A stretch of DNA of 64,000 bases from JACOTK01 sp963743945. GTDB lineage: Bacteria; Actinomycetota; Acidimicrobiia; Acidimicrobiales; CADCSY01. Shown in pieces: positions 42,834 to 51,573 of the stretch. The stretch is taken from the NCBI GenBank assembly GCA_963743945.1, contig CAVURO010000001.1:344817-408816 (forward strand), given 5' to 3'. The notes under the pieces were generated by a model. That model was not told the DNA's origin and searched no databases. It saw only the letters and a list, made by a program, of their open reading frames with translations. Positions within the stretch are counted from its first letter, which is position 1; the number at the start of each line of letters is the position of its first letter. Both the position numbers and the translations under genes were made by a program.

Positions 42834-44459
42834 TCAGTGCACCTCGACGAGCGAGTCGGGTTCCGGCTCCGGCGTCGGCTCCGCAATCTCGTGGTCCACT
42901 CCGTGGATGGCGACCGCACCGGTGTAGATGGCGGCGGCCACGGCGATCGCCGCCGCAAGCCACAGCGTTGGGCGCATGCTGTCAACCCACGCCGTCCGTG
43001 CCGAGTGGAGCAGCTCCGCGCCCCGTGGGCCGAGGGGGCCCGCGACGGCAAGGGCTCCCCCGATCCCCCCCTTGACGACCTCAGCCGCCTCGAACGGCAA
43101 TCGGCTCGTCGCATCGGCGACATTCGAGCGATACAGGCTGTTGAGGAGTGAGCCGAACAGCGCGATGCTCACGGCTGCACCGATCTCCCGTGCCGTGTCG
43201 TTCAGCGCGGAGGCAACGCCTTGCTTGTCCTCGGGAAGCGACGCCGTGATCGCCGTGGTCGATGGGCTCATGACGAGACCGACCCCAAGGGCAAGAACCA
43301 GCAGACCCGGTAGCACCGAGAAGTAACCCCGGTCGACCTGCACCAACAGGCCGAGCAGCATCAGCCCGGCGGCGAGCAACAGAAGGCCCGCGGCAACCAC
43401 GTGGCGGTAACCGAACCGATGGGCGAGCGTCGGGGCGACAGCCGAGAGCGGCATCATCAGCACCGCCATCGGAAGCAGGCCGGTCGCCGCATGGAGTGCT
43501 GTGTAGCCGAAGACGGCCTGGAGCAACTGAACGAGCACCAGGAAGATCACGAACATGAGCCCGAAGATCACGATGAGGTTGACCGTTCCCGTGGCAAGCC
43601 CCCGGTTGCGGAACAGGCGAAGGTCGAGCAGCGGATGCTCGAGTCGCAACTCCGATTTCACGAAGGCGACCGTGGCGCACGCACCGATCACGAGCGCTGC
43701 GACAACCAGGAAGCTGGTCCAGCCCTTCTCGGGTCCCTCCTGAATGCCGAGGACGATGCCACCCACCGCAACCACCGACAGCACGGCACCGGAATAGTCG
43801 AAGCCTGCCTCGACGTGCTCACGGGAATGAGGGACCACGAGAGCGCCCGAGACGAGAGCGCACAGTCCCAGGAAGGTGGGCACGGCGAAGACCCATGGCC
43901 ACGTGGCGTTGTCGATGATGGCAGCGGAGGCGAACAAGCCGAGGATGCCGCCGGCCCCCGAGAAGCCGGCCCAGACGCCGACCGCCCGGGCACGCTCGCT
44001 CGCCGGGAAGCTCGTGGTGATCACCGCCAGGGTGACGGGCATGATCATGGCTGCTCCGACACCGGCGAGCACTCGCAACGCGATCAGCTGTTCGGGGCTG
44101 TTCGCAAACGCGGAGGCCATGTTGGACACGAGGAAGACCCCGAGACCGCTCAACAGAATGGGCTTTCGTCCCCAACGGTCGCCGATCGCTCCGATCGGGA
44201 GCAACAGCGCAGCGAGAACCAACGTGTAGCCATTGATCACCCACAACAGCTGACCCTGGGACGCACCGAGGTCGGCAGCGATCGCCTGTTGGGCCACGTT
44301 GAGCCCGGAGACCGACGCCACGACACCGACGAGGGCGGTGCACATGGCGATGAGGATCCACCGACGCTTGCCGGCATCGAAGATCGCCTCGTCGTCGGTA
44401 TGAGGATCGGTGGGATCCAGCAGTGAGGCGTCGTCGGGCTCGATGAAGGAGGGGTTCAT
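42834..44459 (-). CDS. MFS drug exporter, DHA2 (14-TMS) type
   Basis: A 541-residue transporter of the EmrB/QacA group. Membrane segments are regularly spaced. Motifs include WVINGYTLVLAALLLPIGAI, GDRWGRKPILLSGLG (motif A) and LRVLAGVGAAMIMPVTLAVI (motif C region), with a later segment SPSTTAITASLPEDKQGVAS. Such proteins expel drugs or dyes in exchange for protons; the substrate is unknown. No regulator is adjacent. It is divergent from nhaA, with 200 bp between them. Confidence 0.9.
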   Translation of the reverse strand: MNPSFIEPDDASLLDPTDPHTDDEAIFDAGKRRWILIAMCTALVGVVASVSGLNVAQQAIAADLGASQGQLLWVINGYTLVLAALLLPIGAIGDRWGRKPILLSGLGVFLVSNMASAFANSPEQLIALRVLAGVGAAMIMPVTLAVITTSFPASERARAVGVWAGFSGAGGILGLFASAAIIDNATWPWVFAVPTFLGLCALVSGALVVPHSREHVEAGFDYSGAVLSVVAVGGIVLGIQEGPEKGWTSFLVVAALVIGACATVAFVKSELRLEHPLLDLRLFRNRGLATGTVNLIVIFGLMFVIFLVLVQLLQAVFGYTALHAATGLLPMAVLMMPLSAVAPTLAHRFGYRHVVAAGLLLLAAGLMLLGLLVQVDRGYFSVLPGLLVLALGVGLVMSPSTTAITASLPEDKQGVASALNDTAREIGAAVSIALFGSLLNSLYRSNVADATSRLPFEAAEVVKGGIGGALAVAGPLGPRGAELLHSARTAWVDSMRPTLWLAAAIAVAAAIYTGAVAIHGVDHEIAEPTPEPEPDSLVEVH

Positions 44460-44660
44460 GACTGCACTCTCTTGTAGGGGGGACCATCGGGGGGAGTACG
44501 ACCAGCCGGGAAGCCATGTCCGGGCTGCCCAACCACTGTAGCCAGAATGCTTGCGCCGGCAACTACTCTCACCGGCGACGAGGAGTAGGGACTACCCTGG
44601 AAGGTGGAGTGCCGGGAAGCCTGGTCGGCGAGTCTTCGACGACCCACAGGAGCACTTCTC

Positions 44661-46005
44661 ATGGCCCATGGCTCCGACCACCCGACCTGGCTGGGTAGCG
44701 ATCACTTCCTCGCGCGATCAGTGGCACAGCCGATCACCCGGTTTCTCCACATCGAGGCGTCCGGTGGGATCCTCCTGGCAGGCGCAGCCCTGGTTGCACT
44801 CATCTGGGCGAACTCGCCCTGGTCCGCGACGTACCACGATCTGTGGGGCACCACGCTCACCATCGATCTCGCCGGGCACGTCATCGCCGAGGATCTGCGC
44901 CACTGGATCAACGACGGCATGATGACGTTGTTCTTCTTCGTCATCGGCCTGGAGATCAAGCACGAGCTCGTCAACGGCCGGCTCGCCTCGCTCCGCGATG
45001 CAGCCGTGCCGGCTGCCGGTGCGCTCGGCGGCATGGTGGTGCCCGCTCTCCTCTATGTCGCGCTCAACCTCGGCGGCGACGGCATCGCGGGATGGGGCAT
45101 CCCGATGGCCACCGACGTCGCCTTCGCTCTCGGCGTGCTCGCCCTGCTCGGCAACCGCGTTCCCGGCGAACTGAAGGTGCTGCTCCTGGGCCTTGCCATC
45201 GTGGACGACATCGGCGCCATCATCGTCATCGCAGCCTTCTACTCCGATGGCCTCGACGTCCGATGGTTGGCAGTGGCCGCCGCCGGCCTCCTCCTCGTGG
45301 CTCTCCTCCGGCGCGCCCATGTCCGCTACCTGCCCATCTACGGCATCGTCGGGGTGGGCACCTGGTTCGCCACCTTCGAATCGGGCGTACACGCGACCGT
45401 GGCCGGCGTCCTTCTGGGACTCCTGGCCCCGGCCCGGGCGTTTCTGCCCGGCCGTGATCCAGCACCTGCCCTCCGCCGACCTGCCCTCCGCCGACCTGCC
45501 CTCCGCCGACCTGCCCTCCGCCGAGCATCAGCTCACTGCCGCAGAGGTACGGGACCTGTCCTTCCGTCTCCGCGAGTCGATCCCTGTCACCGAACGGCTC
45601 CAGGACTTCCTGCATCCCTGGACGAGTTATGTCATCGTGCCGATGTTCGCGCTCGCCAACGCCGGCGTCACGGTTTCCGGGGACGCTCTGGGCAACGCCG
45701 TGAGCTCACGAGTAACCATCGGCGTGGTCATCGGCCTGGTCGTCGGCAAGCTCGTCGGCGTTGCCGGAGCCATCACCCTGGCCCATCGGCTCGGCATCGG
45801 TCGGCTCCCCGAGGGCATCTCCATCCGCCACATCGTCGGGATGGCCGGCATCGCAGGCATCGGATTCACCGTCTCGATCTTCGTAGCGGGCCTCGCCTTT
45901 GCCGACCCGTCGGCAGCGGATCAAGCCAAGATCGGTGTGTTGGCCGCCTCGGCGCTCGCCGCGGTCGTCGGAAGCATCATCCTCACGAGAGGTACCGACG
46001 ATTGA
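44661..46005 (+). pseudogene. nhaA: Na+/H+ antiporter NhaA, interrupted by a +1 frameshift beside a tandem repeat
   Basis: An NhaA-type antiporter encoded in two frames. From ATG 44661 (after AGGAG) the first frame reads HIEASGGILLAGAALVALIW, GMMTLFFFVIGLEIKHELV, PMATDVAFALGVLALLG and IVDDIGAIIVIAAFY, which includes the conserved Asp pair. At 45441-45465 one base must be skipped to enter the second frame. That frame reads through four LPSAD-type repeats to AAEVRDLSFRLRES, HPWTSYVIVPMFALANAGV and IGFTVSIFVAGLAF. Joined, it would be about 447 residues. The repeat replaces part of the central loop. Broken gene, assembly error or recoding are all possible. Confidence 0.88.
45466..45525. repeat. 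15-bp tandem repeat, four copies, in nhaA
   Basis: CTGCCCTCCGCCGAC four times (the last ending in G), encoding LPSAD repeats in the loop before AAEVRDLSF. It lies just downstream of the apparent frameshift. Confidence 0.92.
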
Positions 46006-46069
46006 AGGGAATGATCGACGCCGCAGATCGGTTGTGCGAAGCGGGTGGCAAGGACGACTTCCGACCAGG

Positions 46070-46105
46070 GAAGGCCCACCCACCAGCGAAGGCCCACCCA
46101 CCAGA
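46070..46105. repeat. 18-bp tandem duplication upstream of the nitroreductase-like gene
   Basis: GAAGGCCCACCCACCAG is repeated at 46070 and 46088, ending ten bases before the ATG at 46115. It occupies the ribosome-binding region. Confidence 0.8.
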
Positions 46106-46114
46106 AAGGCCCGA

Positions 46115-46777
46115 ATGGCTGAACGCGTGTGCTTCTACTTCGATCCGATCTGCCCATGGTGCTATCAGACGTCACGATGGATGCGACGCCTCGAGGAGTT
46201 GGGCGTGATCGAGCTGGACTGGGGTCTGTTCTCACTCGAACGACAAAACGCAGGAAAGGAATCAGGGGACCAGGCCGCTTCGCATGCCCACTCGGCACGC
46301 GGGCTGCGCACGGCGGTGGCGGTGCGCAACGCCGCCGGCCGATCCGCTGTCGGGGCCTTCTACAAAGCGATCGGCTACCGCGTCCACGAGCTTGGGGAGG
46401 CCCTGGACGAGCCGGCAACGGTGGAAGGGGCCCTCGCAGACGCAGGGCTTGATCCCGGGCTCTGCGCCGCTGCGTGGGCAGACCCGTCAACGGCAGAGGA
46501 GGTAGCGTCGGAGCATCGTCATCTGTGCGAGCAGACACGGAGCTTCGGCGTGCCCACGATCGTGCTGGACGGCGGTGCCGGCCCGGCGATCTTCGGACCG
46601 GTGCTGAGCGAGCCACCGAACGACGCGGATGCTCTGGAGCTTTGGAAGCACGTCTCGTGGCTGGCTCGGTACGCCAACTTCGCCGAGCTCAAGCGCGACA
46701 GGCCGGCTGCTCCCGACCTCGAGTCGGTACGACGACGGAAGGCTGCCCGGGACGCAGCTGCAAGCCCACCGTCTTGA
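46115..46777 (+). CDS. DsbA-family protein, mycothiol-dependent nitroreductase-like (Rv2466c type)
   Basis: A 220-residue thioredoxin-fold protein with the active-site motif CPWC in FYFDPICPWCYQTSRWM, then a helical insertion and GVPTIVLDGG with the cis-proline. This matches the Rv2466c group, which uses mycothiol and is linked to oxidative stress and nitro-compound reduction in mycobacteria. The substrate here is unknown. ATG 46115 is chosen because the family N-terminus (VCFYFDP) begins there. Its 3' third is overlapped antisense by the open frame of the DUF222-HNH relic. Confidence 0.8.
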   Translation: MAERVCFYFDPICPWCYQTSRWMRRLEELGVIELDWGLFSLERQNAGKESGDQAASHAHSARGLRTAVAVRNAAGRSAVGAFYKAIGYRVHELGEALDEPATVEGALADAGLDPGLCAAAWADPSTAEEVASEHRHLCEQTRSFGVPTIVLDGGAGPAIFGPVLSEPPNDADALELWKHVSWLARYANFAELKRDRPAAPDLESVRRRKAARDAAASPPS

Positions 46778-47723
46778 GTCGCACCACAAGAACACGGGCT
46801 CATCATCGGGCCTCGCCCGTGTCGGGTCCGAACGGGAAGCGGTGAAGGTGGCGAAGGCGGATGGTCGGTGTACCACAGGCCGGTGATGATGTGGTCGAGG
46901 TCGAGTCGATCGCCGTAGCAATGGGGGACACAGGTCTCGGAGTTGATACACAGGCCGTCGTTGCGATTGAGGTGCTCGATGGCGCCGCCGTGCGATCGGC
47001 GGTGACGACCGCAGCGATGATGGAGCGTGTCGCCGTTGGGCCGGATCGCAAGGAGATCGCCCTTGTCGTCGAGTCGCAGGCCCCAACCGCCCTCGTGGAC
47101 GAGTCGATGGTGATGCCAACAGAGCTGCACCAGGTTGGACATCGCATGGGTGCCACCGTGGGCCCAGTGCTCGATGTGGTGGACATCGACAAACGTACGC
47201 GCGCCACAGCCCGGGAATCGACAACCCTGGTCACGTAGACGAACAGCACGACGTGTGGATGGCGGAATCGTCCGTGTCCGTGGGCCATGTTGGCGAGGCT
47301 GACCGTCCTCGTCCTCGCTCATGACCACCACCGAGGCATCACAGGCGAGCAGGTCGACGAGCGGTCTCGGGCGCAACCGACGGTCCCCCGTCGAGCTCGC
47401 AGGCGCCCTCTCCGTCGTTGATCAGCACCTCCGCGTCGACGTTGAGGACGATCGCATGGCGCTCGCCACCGCTTCGGGCGTTCGCTCCGTTGGCAAGGAA
47501 GCTCTCGGCCATCATCACGAGCGCGTCGGCATTCGTCGCTGCCACGTCGGGCCTTCCTGTCAGATTGCCGTCAGGTGGTCCCGCGGGACCACCTTTGTCC
47601 ACAGGTTCCGGCCCGGCTGCGACATTCGGCGGCGGCAAGATGACCCGCAAGCTCGGTGATCTCGGCTTCGAGACGCTCGAGTGGCATCTCGCCTGCGGCA
47701 TGAACGACATCGGCAATGCTCAC
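46519..47723 (-). pseudogene. DUF222-HNH endonuclease relic (internal deletion, frameshift, lost stop)
   Basis: A degraded DUF222/HNH protein. GTG 47723 opens SIADVVHAAGEMPLERLEAE, the normal DUF222 start, and the match ends after about 40 residues. In the next frame a late DUF222 segment appears (TNADALVMMAESFLANGANA, then APETARR), so about 150-200 residues of the middle are missing. At 47350-47362 another one-base skip leads to LLACDASVVVM and the HNH domain (GCRFPGC, VDVHHIEHWAHGG, LCWHHHRLVHEGGW). The HNH frame then runs on antisense into the nitroreductase-like gene, implying that its original stop is lost. Confidence 0.8.
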
Positions 47724-47745
47724 GGAACACCTTCCCCAACTCCAA

Positions 47746-49074
47746 CTAGGAATCGAACGTATGTTCGTATCCTAGTCCGTCAGACCCGCGCCGTCGTTGC
47801 TGCGAGCCGGTGTTACTGCGAGCCGGTGAGGCGATGGCTTCGAGCTCGGCGAGTGCTGCACCGCTGTCGGCTTCGGCGCGCAGTTGCTCGCCGAGGCGGG
47901 CCGCTGCGGCCTGGAAGGACTTGTCGTCCAGGACCTGCTGGACGGCAGCTGCGATCTTGGCCGGCGACGCCTTCTTCGAGATCTTGACGCCGGCGCCGCG
48001 GTGAACGAGCCGAGCGGCGTTGTCAGGCTGGTCGCGGCCCGTGGGCATGCACACGATGGGCACACCGGCGACCAGGGCCTTCATGACGGTTCCGTGCCCG
48101 CCGTGGGTGACGAGCACGTCGGCGCGGGCGAGCACCTCGCGATGGGGCGCCGAACGCACGACGCTCACCGCGTCGGGCGCGGCGATCTGGTCGGGGTCCA
48201 TGGCGGGGCCGGTCGTGACCAGGCCCTGAACCGGCAGGTCGCCGAGTGCGGTGACCGCGTGTTGGAGTTGGTCGAGGTGGTCCATGAAGGTGGTGCTCAT
48301 GGCCACCAGGACGAACGGACGGTCGTCGTCGGGCGGCGTCCAGGGCTCGGCCCATTCCGGGTCGTCGAGCTGGGGGCCGACGTAGCGAACGTTCGGCGGG
48401 AGCGCGGCTGGGAAGTCAAACGCCGCGGCGGTGAGGGCGAGGACGCGCTCAGGTTGCTCGTACTGCGCGAGCAGGCGATCGAGCGGCCGGAGGCCGAGGG
48501 AGGTGCGTACGCGGTTGAGTTCGGGCAGGCCCTTGTTCCACAACCGGTCGACCAGGGCGTTCAAGAAGCGGTCGCGTGCTCGGCCGATACGACCTTTCGC
48601 CGGCAGGAACCCGGTTCCGAAGGGCGGCATGCCGTCGGCTGGGAGGGAGACGACATTGGGTACGAGCGCCGCGCACGGGACGCGGCGTAACTCGGCGGCC
48701 ATGAGAGAGCCCAGGAGCGGGAAGCTCGAGGCGACGGCGTCGGGCTGCACGTCATCGATGGCGGCAAGCGTCTCGGCGGCGAACAGCGGGGCCGGTTTCA
48801 CCATCAGGGTGTCCATGAGATTGGCGAGCACGCGAGTCGGGTTCCGAAGTTCCCAGTCGCGGATGTAGTCGTCCTCCGCTCGCCGCGTGTCGTGATGGGG
48901 TGCGTCGACCCATGGCCGGAAGTCGGTGACGCCGACGGCGCGCACCTCGGTTTCGGTCACGGGATCGCCGAGCACGGTGACGGTGTGTCCGGCGCTGACG
49001 AGCCGGCGCACCACGGTCAGCTCGGGGGGCAGGCTTCCGCCACCGTCCCACTGGGTGAACAGGAAACGAGCCAT
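47746..49074 (-). CDS. GT1-family glycosyltransferase (MGT/UGT-like)
   Basis: A 442-residue glycosyltransferase with the GT-B fold. The N-terminal acceptor domain begins MARFLFTQWDGGGSLPPEL and the donor domain ends with the nucleotide-sugar signature VLVTHGGHGTVMKALVAGVPIVCMPTGRDQPDNA. It resembles macrolide-type and sterol glycosyltransferases that glycosylate small lipophilic acceptors. ATG 49074 follows AAGGAGG; the open frame upstream to 49113 overlaps tetR. It lies 13 bp downstream of a TetR gene, forming a two-gene operon. Confidence 0.88.
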   Translation of the reverse strand: MARFLFTQWDGGGSLPPELTVVRRLVSAGHTVTVLGDPVTETEVRAVGVTDFRPWVDAPHHDTRRAEDDYIRDWELRNPTRVLANLMDTLMVKPAPLFAAETLAAIDDVQPDAVASSFPLLGSLMAAELRRVPCAALVPNVVSLPADGMPPFGTGFLPAKGRIGRARDRFLNALVDRLWNKGLPELNRVRTSLGLRPLDRLLAQYEQPERVLALTAAAFDFPAALPPNVRYVGPQLDDPEWAEPWTPPDDDRPFVLVAMSTTFMDHLDQLQHAVTALGDLPVQGLVTTGPAMDPDQIAAPDAVSVVRSAPHREVLARADVLVTHGGHGTVMKALVAGVPIVCMPTGRDQPDNAARLVHRGAGVKISKKASPAKIAAAVQQVLDDKSFQAAAARLGEQLRAEADSGAALAELEAIASPARSNTGSQQRRRGSDGLGYEHTFDS

Positions 49075-49087
49075 CGTTCGGCCTCCT

Positions 49088-49663
49088 TCATGTCCGGTGG
49101 CGGGCGAGCACACCCAGCACGAGGTCGGTCAGTTGCGCTTCGGTCTGCTCTTGGCTGAGGCCGAGGTCGCGTCGCAGGAGCTTCCAGGTGAACACGTCGA
49201 GGGCGGCGTGCAGCCCGACCAGCACCCGTCGACGCTCGTCGGGGTCATCGTCGCCGGGCAGCAAGTCGCCGAGCACCTCCGCAAGCCACGACTGGAACCC
49301 CAGCCTCCCACGGGCGAGGCTCTCGCCAACCTCTGGTGCTCGGGTGCCCATCGCTGCCCAGCGGGCGTTGGCGTCGCCCAGGACCTCGTAGCGAACGCAG
49401 GTGATGTGCACCACGGATGTCACGTCCCCGGCGACGGCGCCACTCTCGAGATCCCTGATCTCCTCGCTGAAGAGCTCGCCCGCGGCCAGCAGGACTCCGG
49501 CCTTGCTCTCGCAGTGGTTCAGGACGGTCTGGTGCGACACGCCGGCAGCTCGCGCGATCTCGTTCAGGCTGACGTCGTCGTAGTCGCGTTCCTTGAACAG
49601 CGAGAGTGCGGCCTCGGCGATCCGGCGTCGGGTTCCTCCCGCTGCGTCGGAACGCGTGGTCAT
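49088..49663 (-). CDS. TetR-family regulator of the glycosyltransferase operon
   Basis: A 191-residue TetR-type protein. The helix-turn-helix is VSLNEIARAAGVSHQTVLNH, after TRRRIAEAALSLFKERDYDD. The C-terminal domain is typical in length. ATG 49663 (MTTRSDAAGG) is chosen because AAGGG lies upstream and the family N-terminus starts there. It is first in an operon with the glycosyltransferase. Upstream, repeated GTCAAG/CTTGAC elements may be its operator. Confidence 0.85.
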   Translation of the reverse strand: MTTRSDAAGGTRRRIAEAALSLFKERDYDDVSLNEIARAAGVSHQTVLNHCESKAGVLLAAGELFSEEIRDLESGAVAGDVTSVVHITCVRYEVLGDANARWAAMGTRAPEVGESLARGRLGFQSWLAEVLGDLLPGDDDPDERRRVLVGLHAALDVFTWKLLRRDLGLSQEQTEAQLTDLVLGVLARHRT

Positions 49664-49800
49664 GTCATACGCCCTTCGCCTCGATCCTGTCATCAGAATG
49701 GGACCGTTGCCTCGACGCTGAGGTCGCTCCACCGATCCTCCACTGGCCCCTCCCCTACGACGTCGAACTGCCCACCAGCCAACTCCAATATAGAGCAGCA

Positions 49801-49834
49801 GTCAAGCCAAACTTGACCAATACTCAAACTTGAC
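49801..49834. promoter_or_regulatory. repeated CAAACTTGAC elements, candidate TetR operator
   Basis: CAAACTTGAC occurs at 49808-49817 and 49825-49834, 17 bp apart. The first is half of the palindrome GTCAAG-CCAAA-CTTGAC (49801-49817). It lies between tetR (minus) and mntA (plus) and contains TTGAC-like -35 motifs; I cannot fix the -10 boxes. Confidence 0.5.
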
Positions 49835-49927
49835 GGAGCGGCGCATCACACGGCCACAGACGCCGAGATCGAACCGGCGTTGCGTCGGGTGCCGAGGGCC
49901 TGTTCGGCCGCGTGCGACAATGGGTAG

Positions 49928-50242
49928 ATGAGTGTCGCTGCATTGGAGGTCGGGGGGCAGCCGGTGGACATGGCGCGCCTGGCGGACATCTGCACTCGGT
50001 ATCGGATCGCCGAACTCGCCATGTTCGGCTCGGTCGCCCGAGGCGATGCGACCCCAACGAGCGATGTCGATTTGCTGTACGTGCTACGTCCCGGTGCGCG
50101 CCTCGGGTTCGCGATCGACGACTTGGAGGACGAACTCGCTGACCTGTTCGGTCGTCGTGTCGACCTGTTCGCCAGGAAAGCGGTTCACCCATTGCTGCGC
50201 CCTGAGATCGAGGAGCAGGCACGGACCGTCTATGCGGCGTGA
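49928..50242 (+). CDS. mntA: MntA-type nucleotidyltransferase antitoxin
   Basis: A 104-residue minimal nucleotidyltransferase with the motif GSVARGDATPTSDVDLLY and a later RRVDLFARKA. In MntA-HepT systems this protein adds AMP groups to the HepT toxin and neutralises it. GACAAT ends six bases before the ATG, so leaderless transcription is possible. The stop overlaps the start of the partner ORF by eleven bases, as is usual for the pair. The partner toxin appears truncated, so the antitoxin may be orphaned. Confidence 0.85.
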   Translation: MSVAALEVGGQPVDMARLADICTRYRIAELAMFGSVARGDATPTSDVDLLYVLRPGARLGFAIDDLEDELADLFGRRVDLFARKAVHPLLRPEIEEQARTVYAA

Positions 50243-50624
50243 CGGCATCCTGCTTGCCGAGATCGTCGAGGCTGGCACGCGGATCCTGGCGCTCGTCGCT
50301 GATCGCCCGTCGGCCGACTTCGAGAACGACCGTGATCGACGGGACGCGCTGCTCTGGAACTTCACCGTCCTGGGGGAGGCGGTCGGTCAGCTGTCGGACG
50401 AGATCAAGAACGCAGAACTGGACGACACGGCGCATCACCTGAGCGCGCTGGAGGGACCGGACCGACGGAAGGTCCAGATTTGGGGCCACGCGTCAGGCTG
50501 GAGCGGCCTCAGGCGGTACGGTGGAGTCGATTGCGGTCGGTGTGCGCAAATGGCTCGGGGAACTCGTCCATCCTCAACATGGTCGTCTCGTCGTAGGACC
50601 AGGTGTCGTCGTCGTGCACGGTGA
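50232..50624 (+). pseudogene. HepT-like toxin remnant lacking its catalytic motif
   Basis: The first 65 or so residues are HepT-like: RRDGILLAEIVEAGTRILAL, then DALLWNFTVLGEAVGQLSDE and IKNAE. In intact HepT proteins an Arg-rich segment with the RNase motif (RN...H, for example RNRIVHGY) follows at this point. Here the reading frame continues into unrelated residues and ends in an Arg-rich tail, antisense to the nitrobindin-like gene. A 3' deletion or rearrangement around 50430 has probably removed the active site. It overlaps the mntA stop. Confidence 0.7.
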
Positions 50625-51063
50625 TCGTTACCCGGTAGCTCAACGTTGACGCATGATCGGCCAGGTACCTGTTCTCACCGATCGCGTACCGGGGATCGCC
50701 CTTGTCCGCCGTCAACGTGAAGTCCTTGGCGTCGGCGCCGGCAGTGCCGCCTGCGAGCACCGTGATACCGCGAGGCACCACGAAACCACGCAGAACCTCA
50801 CCGGTGGCGCCGTCCCACAGCCAGTAGCCAACCTCGGTATGGAACGGATTCTCCTCGTCGCCCCGCCACATCGCCGACTTGTAGTCCAGCCCGTAGAGCG
50901 ATTGCGCGCCGTTCTGGACCGGCCCGAAGGGTTTGAAGGTGAGCTTCTCGTTGTAGGGCGTGGCGAGCACCTCCTTCTTCGAATGGGAGTAAGCCGAGTC
51001 GAGTCCGCCCTCGCCTTCCCACTCACCGATCAACGCCTCCAGTGGACCCCACTCGCCTACCAT
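50509..51063 (-). CDS. nitrobindin-like haem-binding beta-barrel protein (DUF1794/FABP-like)
   Basis: A 184-residue protein with the nitrobindin-type start LEALIGEWEGEGGLDS. Further landmarks are an aromatic-rich strand pattern (YKSAMWRGDEENPFHTEVGY) and the region GATGEVLRGFVVPRGI. Homologues bind ferric haem and react with nitric oxide or peroxynitrite. ATG 51063 is chosen because GGAGG lies six bases upstream; an in-frame ATG 18 bp earlier is less likely. It is a single gene with no evident partner. Confidence 0.75.
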   Translation of the reverse strand: MVGEWGPLEALIGEWEGEGGLDSAYSHSKKEVLATPYNEKLTFKPFGPVQNGAQSLYGLDYKSAMWRGDEENPFHTEVGYWLWDGATGEVLRGFVVPRGITVLAGGTAGADAKDFTLTADKGDPRYAIGENRYLADHASTLSYRVTITVHDDDTWSYDETTMLRMDEFPEPFAHTDRNRLHRTA

Positions 51064-51201
51064 CGTTTGCCTCCAGGTCATTTCAGTTTCGGCGGCCCAT
51101 CGTAGGTGTTCCCTCCGGTGGTGGCCGTCAAAAGGGCGAGGGTCATTTTGAAGCAGGATCCGCAGTCACGATCGGCCCGTTCCTCGGGTCCGGACGCCGG
51201 C

Positions 51202-51546
51202 ATGATCCCTGACGGATCCGGGTTGCCCGCCGCAGTCTTCAAGGTGGTCGGACGCGACATCGTCCTCAACGTCCACGTGAGTCCCGGAGCGCGCCGCAAC
51301 ACCGTCATGGGCGTTCATGGTGACGCGGTCAAGCTCGGTGTCGCCGCGCCACCGGTTGACGGACGGGCGAATGAAGCCACACTTCTGTTTCTCGCCCACG
51401 AACTCGGGCTCAAGCCGCATGCCGTGACCCAGATCTCGGGAACCTCATCACGCCGCAAGCGGTTCCGCCTGGCAGGTGTCGACCCCGGGGACCTCGAACG
51501 GTGGCTGCAAGCCAAGGCACCCGCCCGCCGTCTCGACGACGACTGA
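51202..51546 (+). CDS. DUF167 (YggU-like) protein
   Basis: A small conserved protein of about 114 residues and unknown function. The family core is visible: LNVHVSPGARRNTVMGVHGD, APPVDGRANEATLLFLA, and ISGTSSRRKRFRLAG. The start is uncertain. I use ATG 51202 because it gives the usual length; an open frame continues upstream to a GTG at 51106. It converges with ilvA, with a 27-bp gap. Confidence 0.75.
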   Translation: MIPDGSGLPAAVFKVVGRDIVLNVHVSPGARRNTVMGVHGDAVKLGVAAPPVDGRANEATLLFLAHELGLKPHAVTQISGTSSRRKRFRLAGVDPGDLERWLQAKAPARRLDDD

Positions 51547-51573
51547 GCAGACCCGATCCGTGCAACCGACCGG

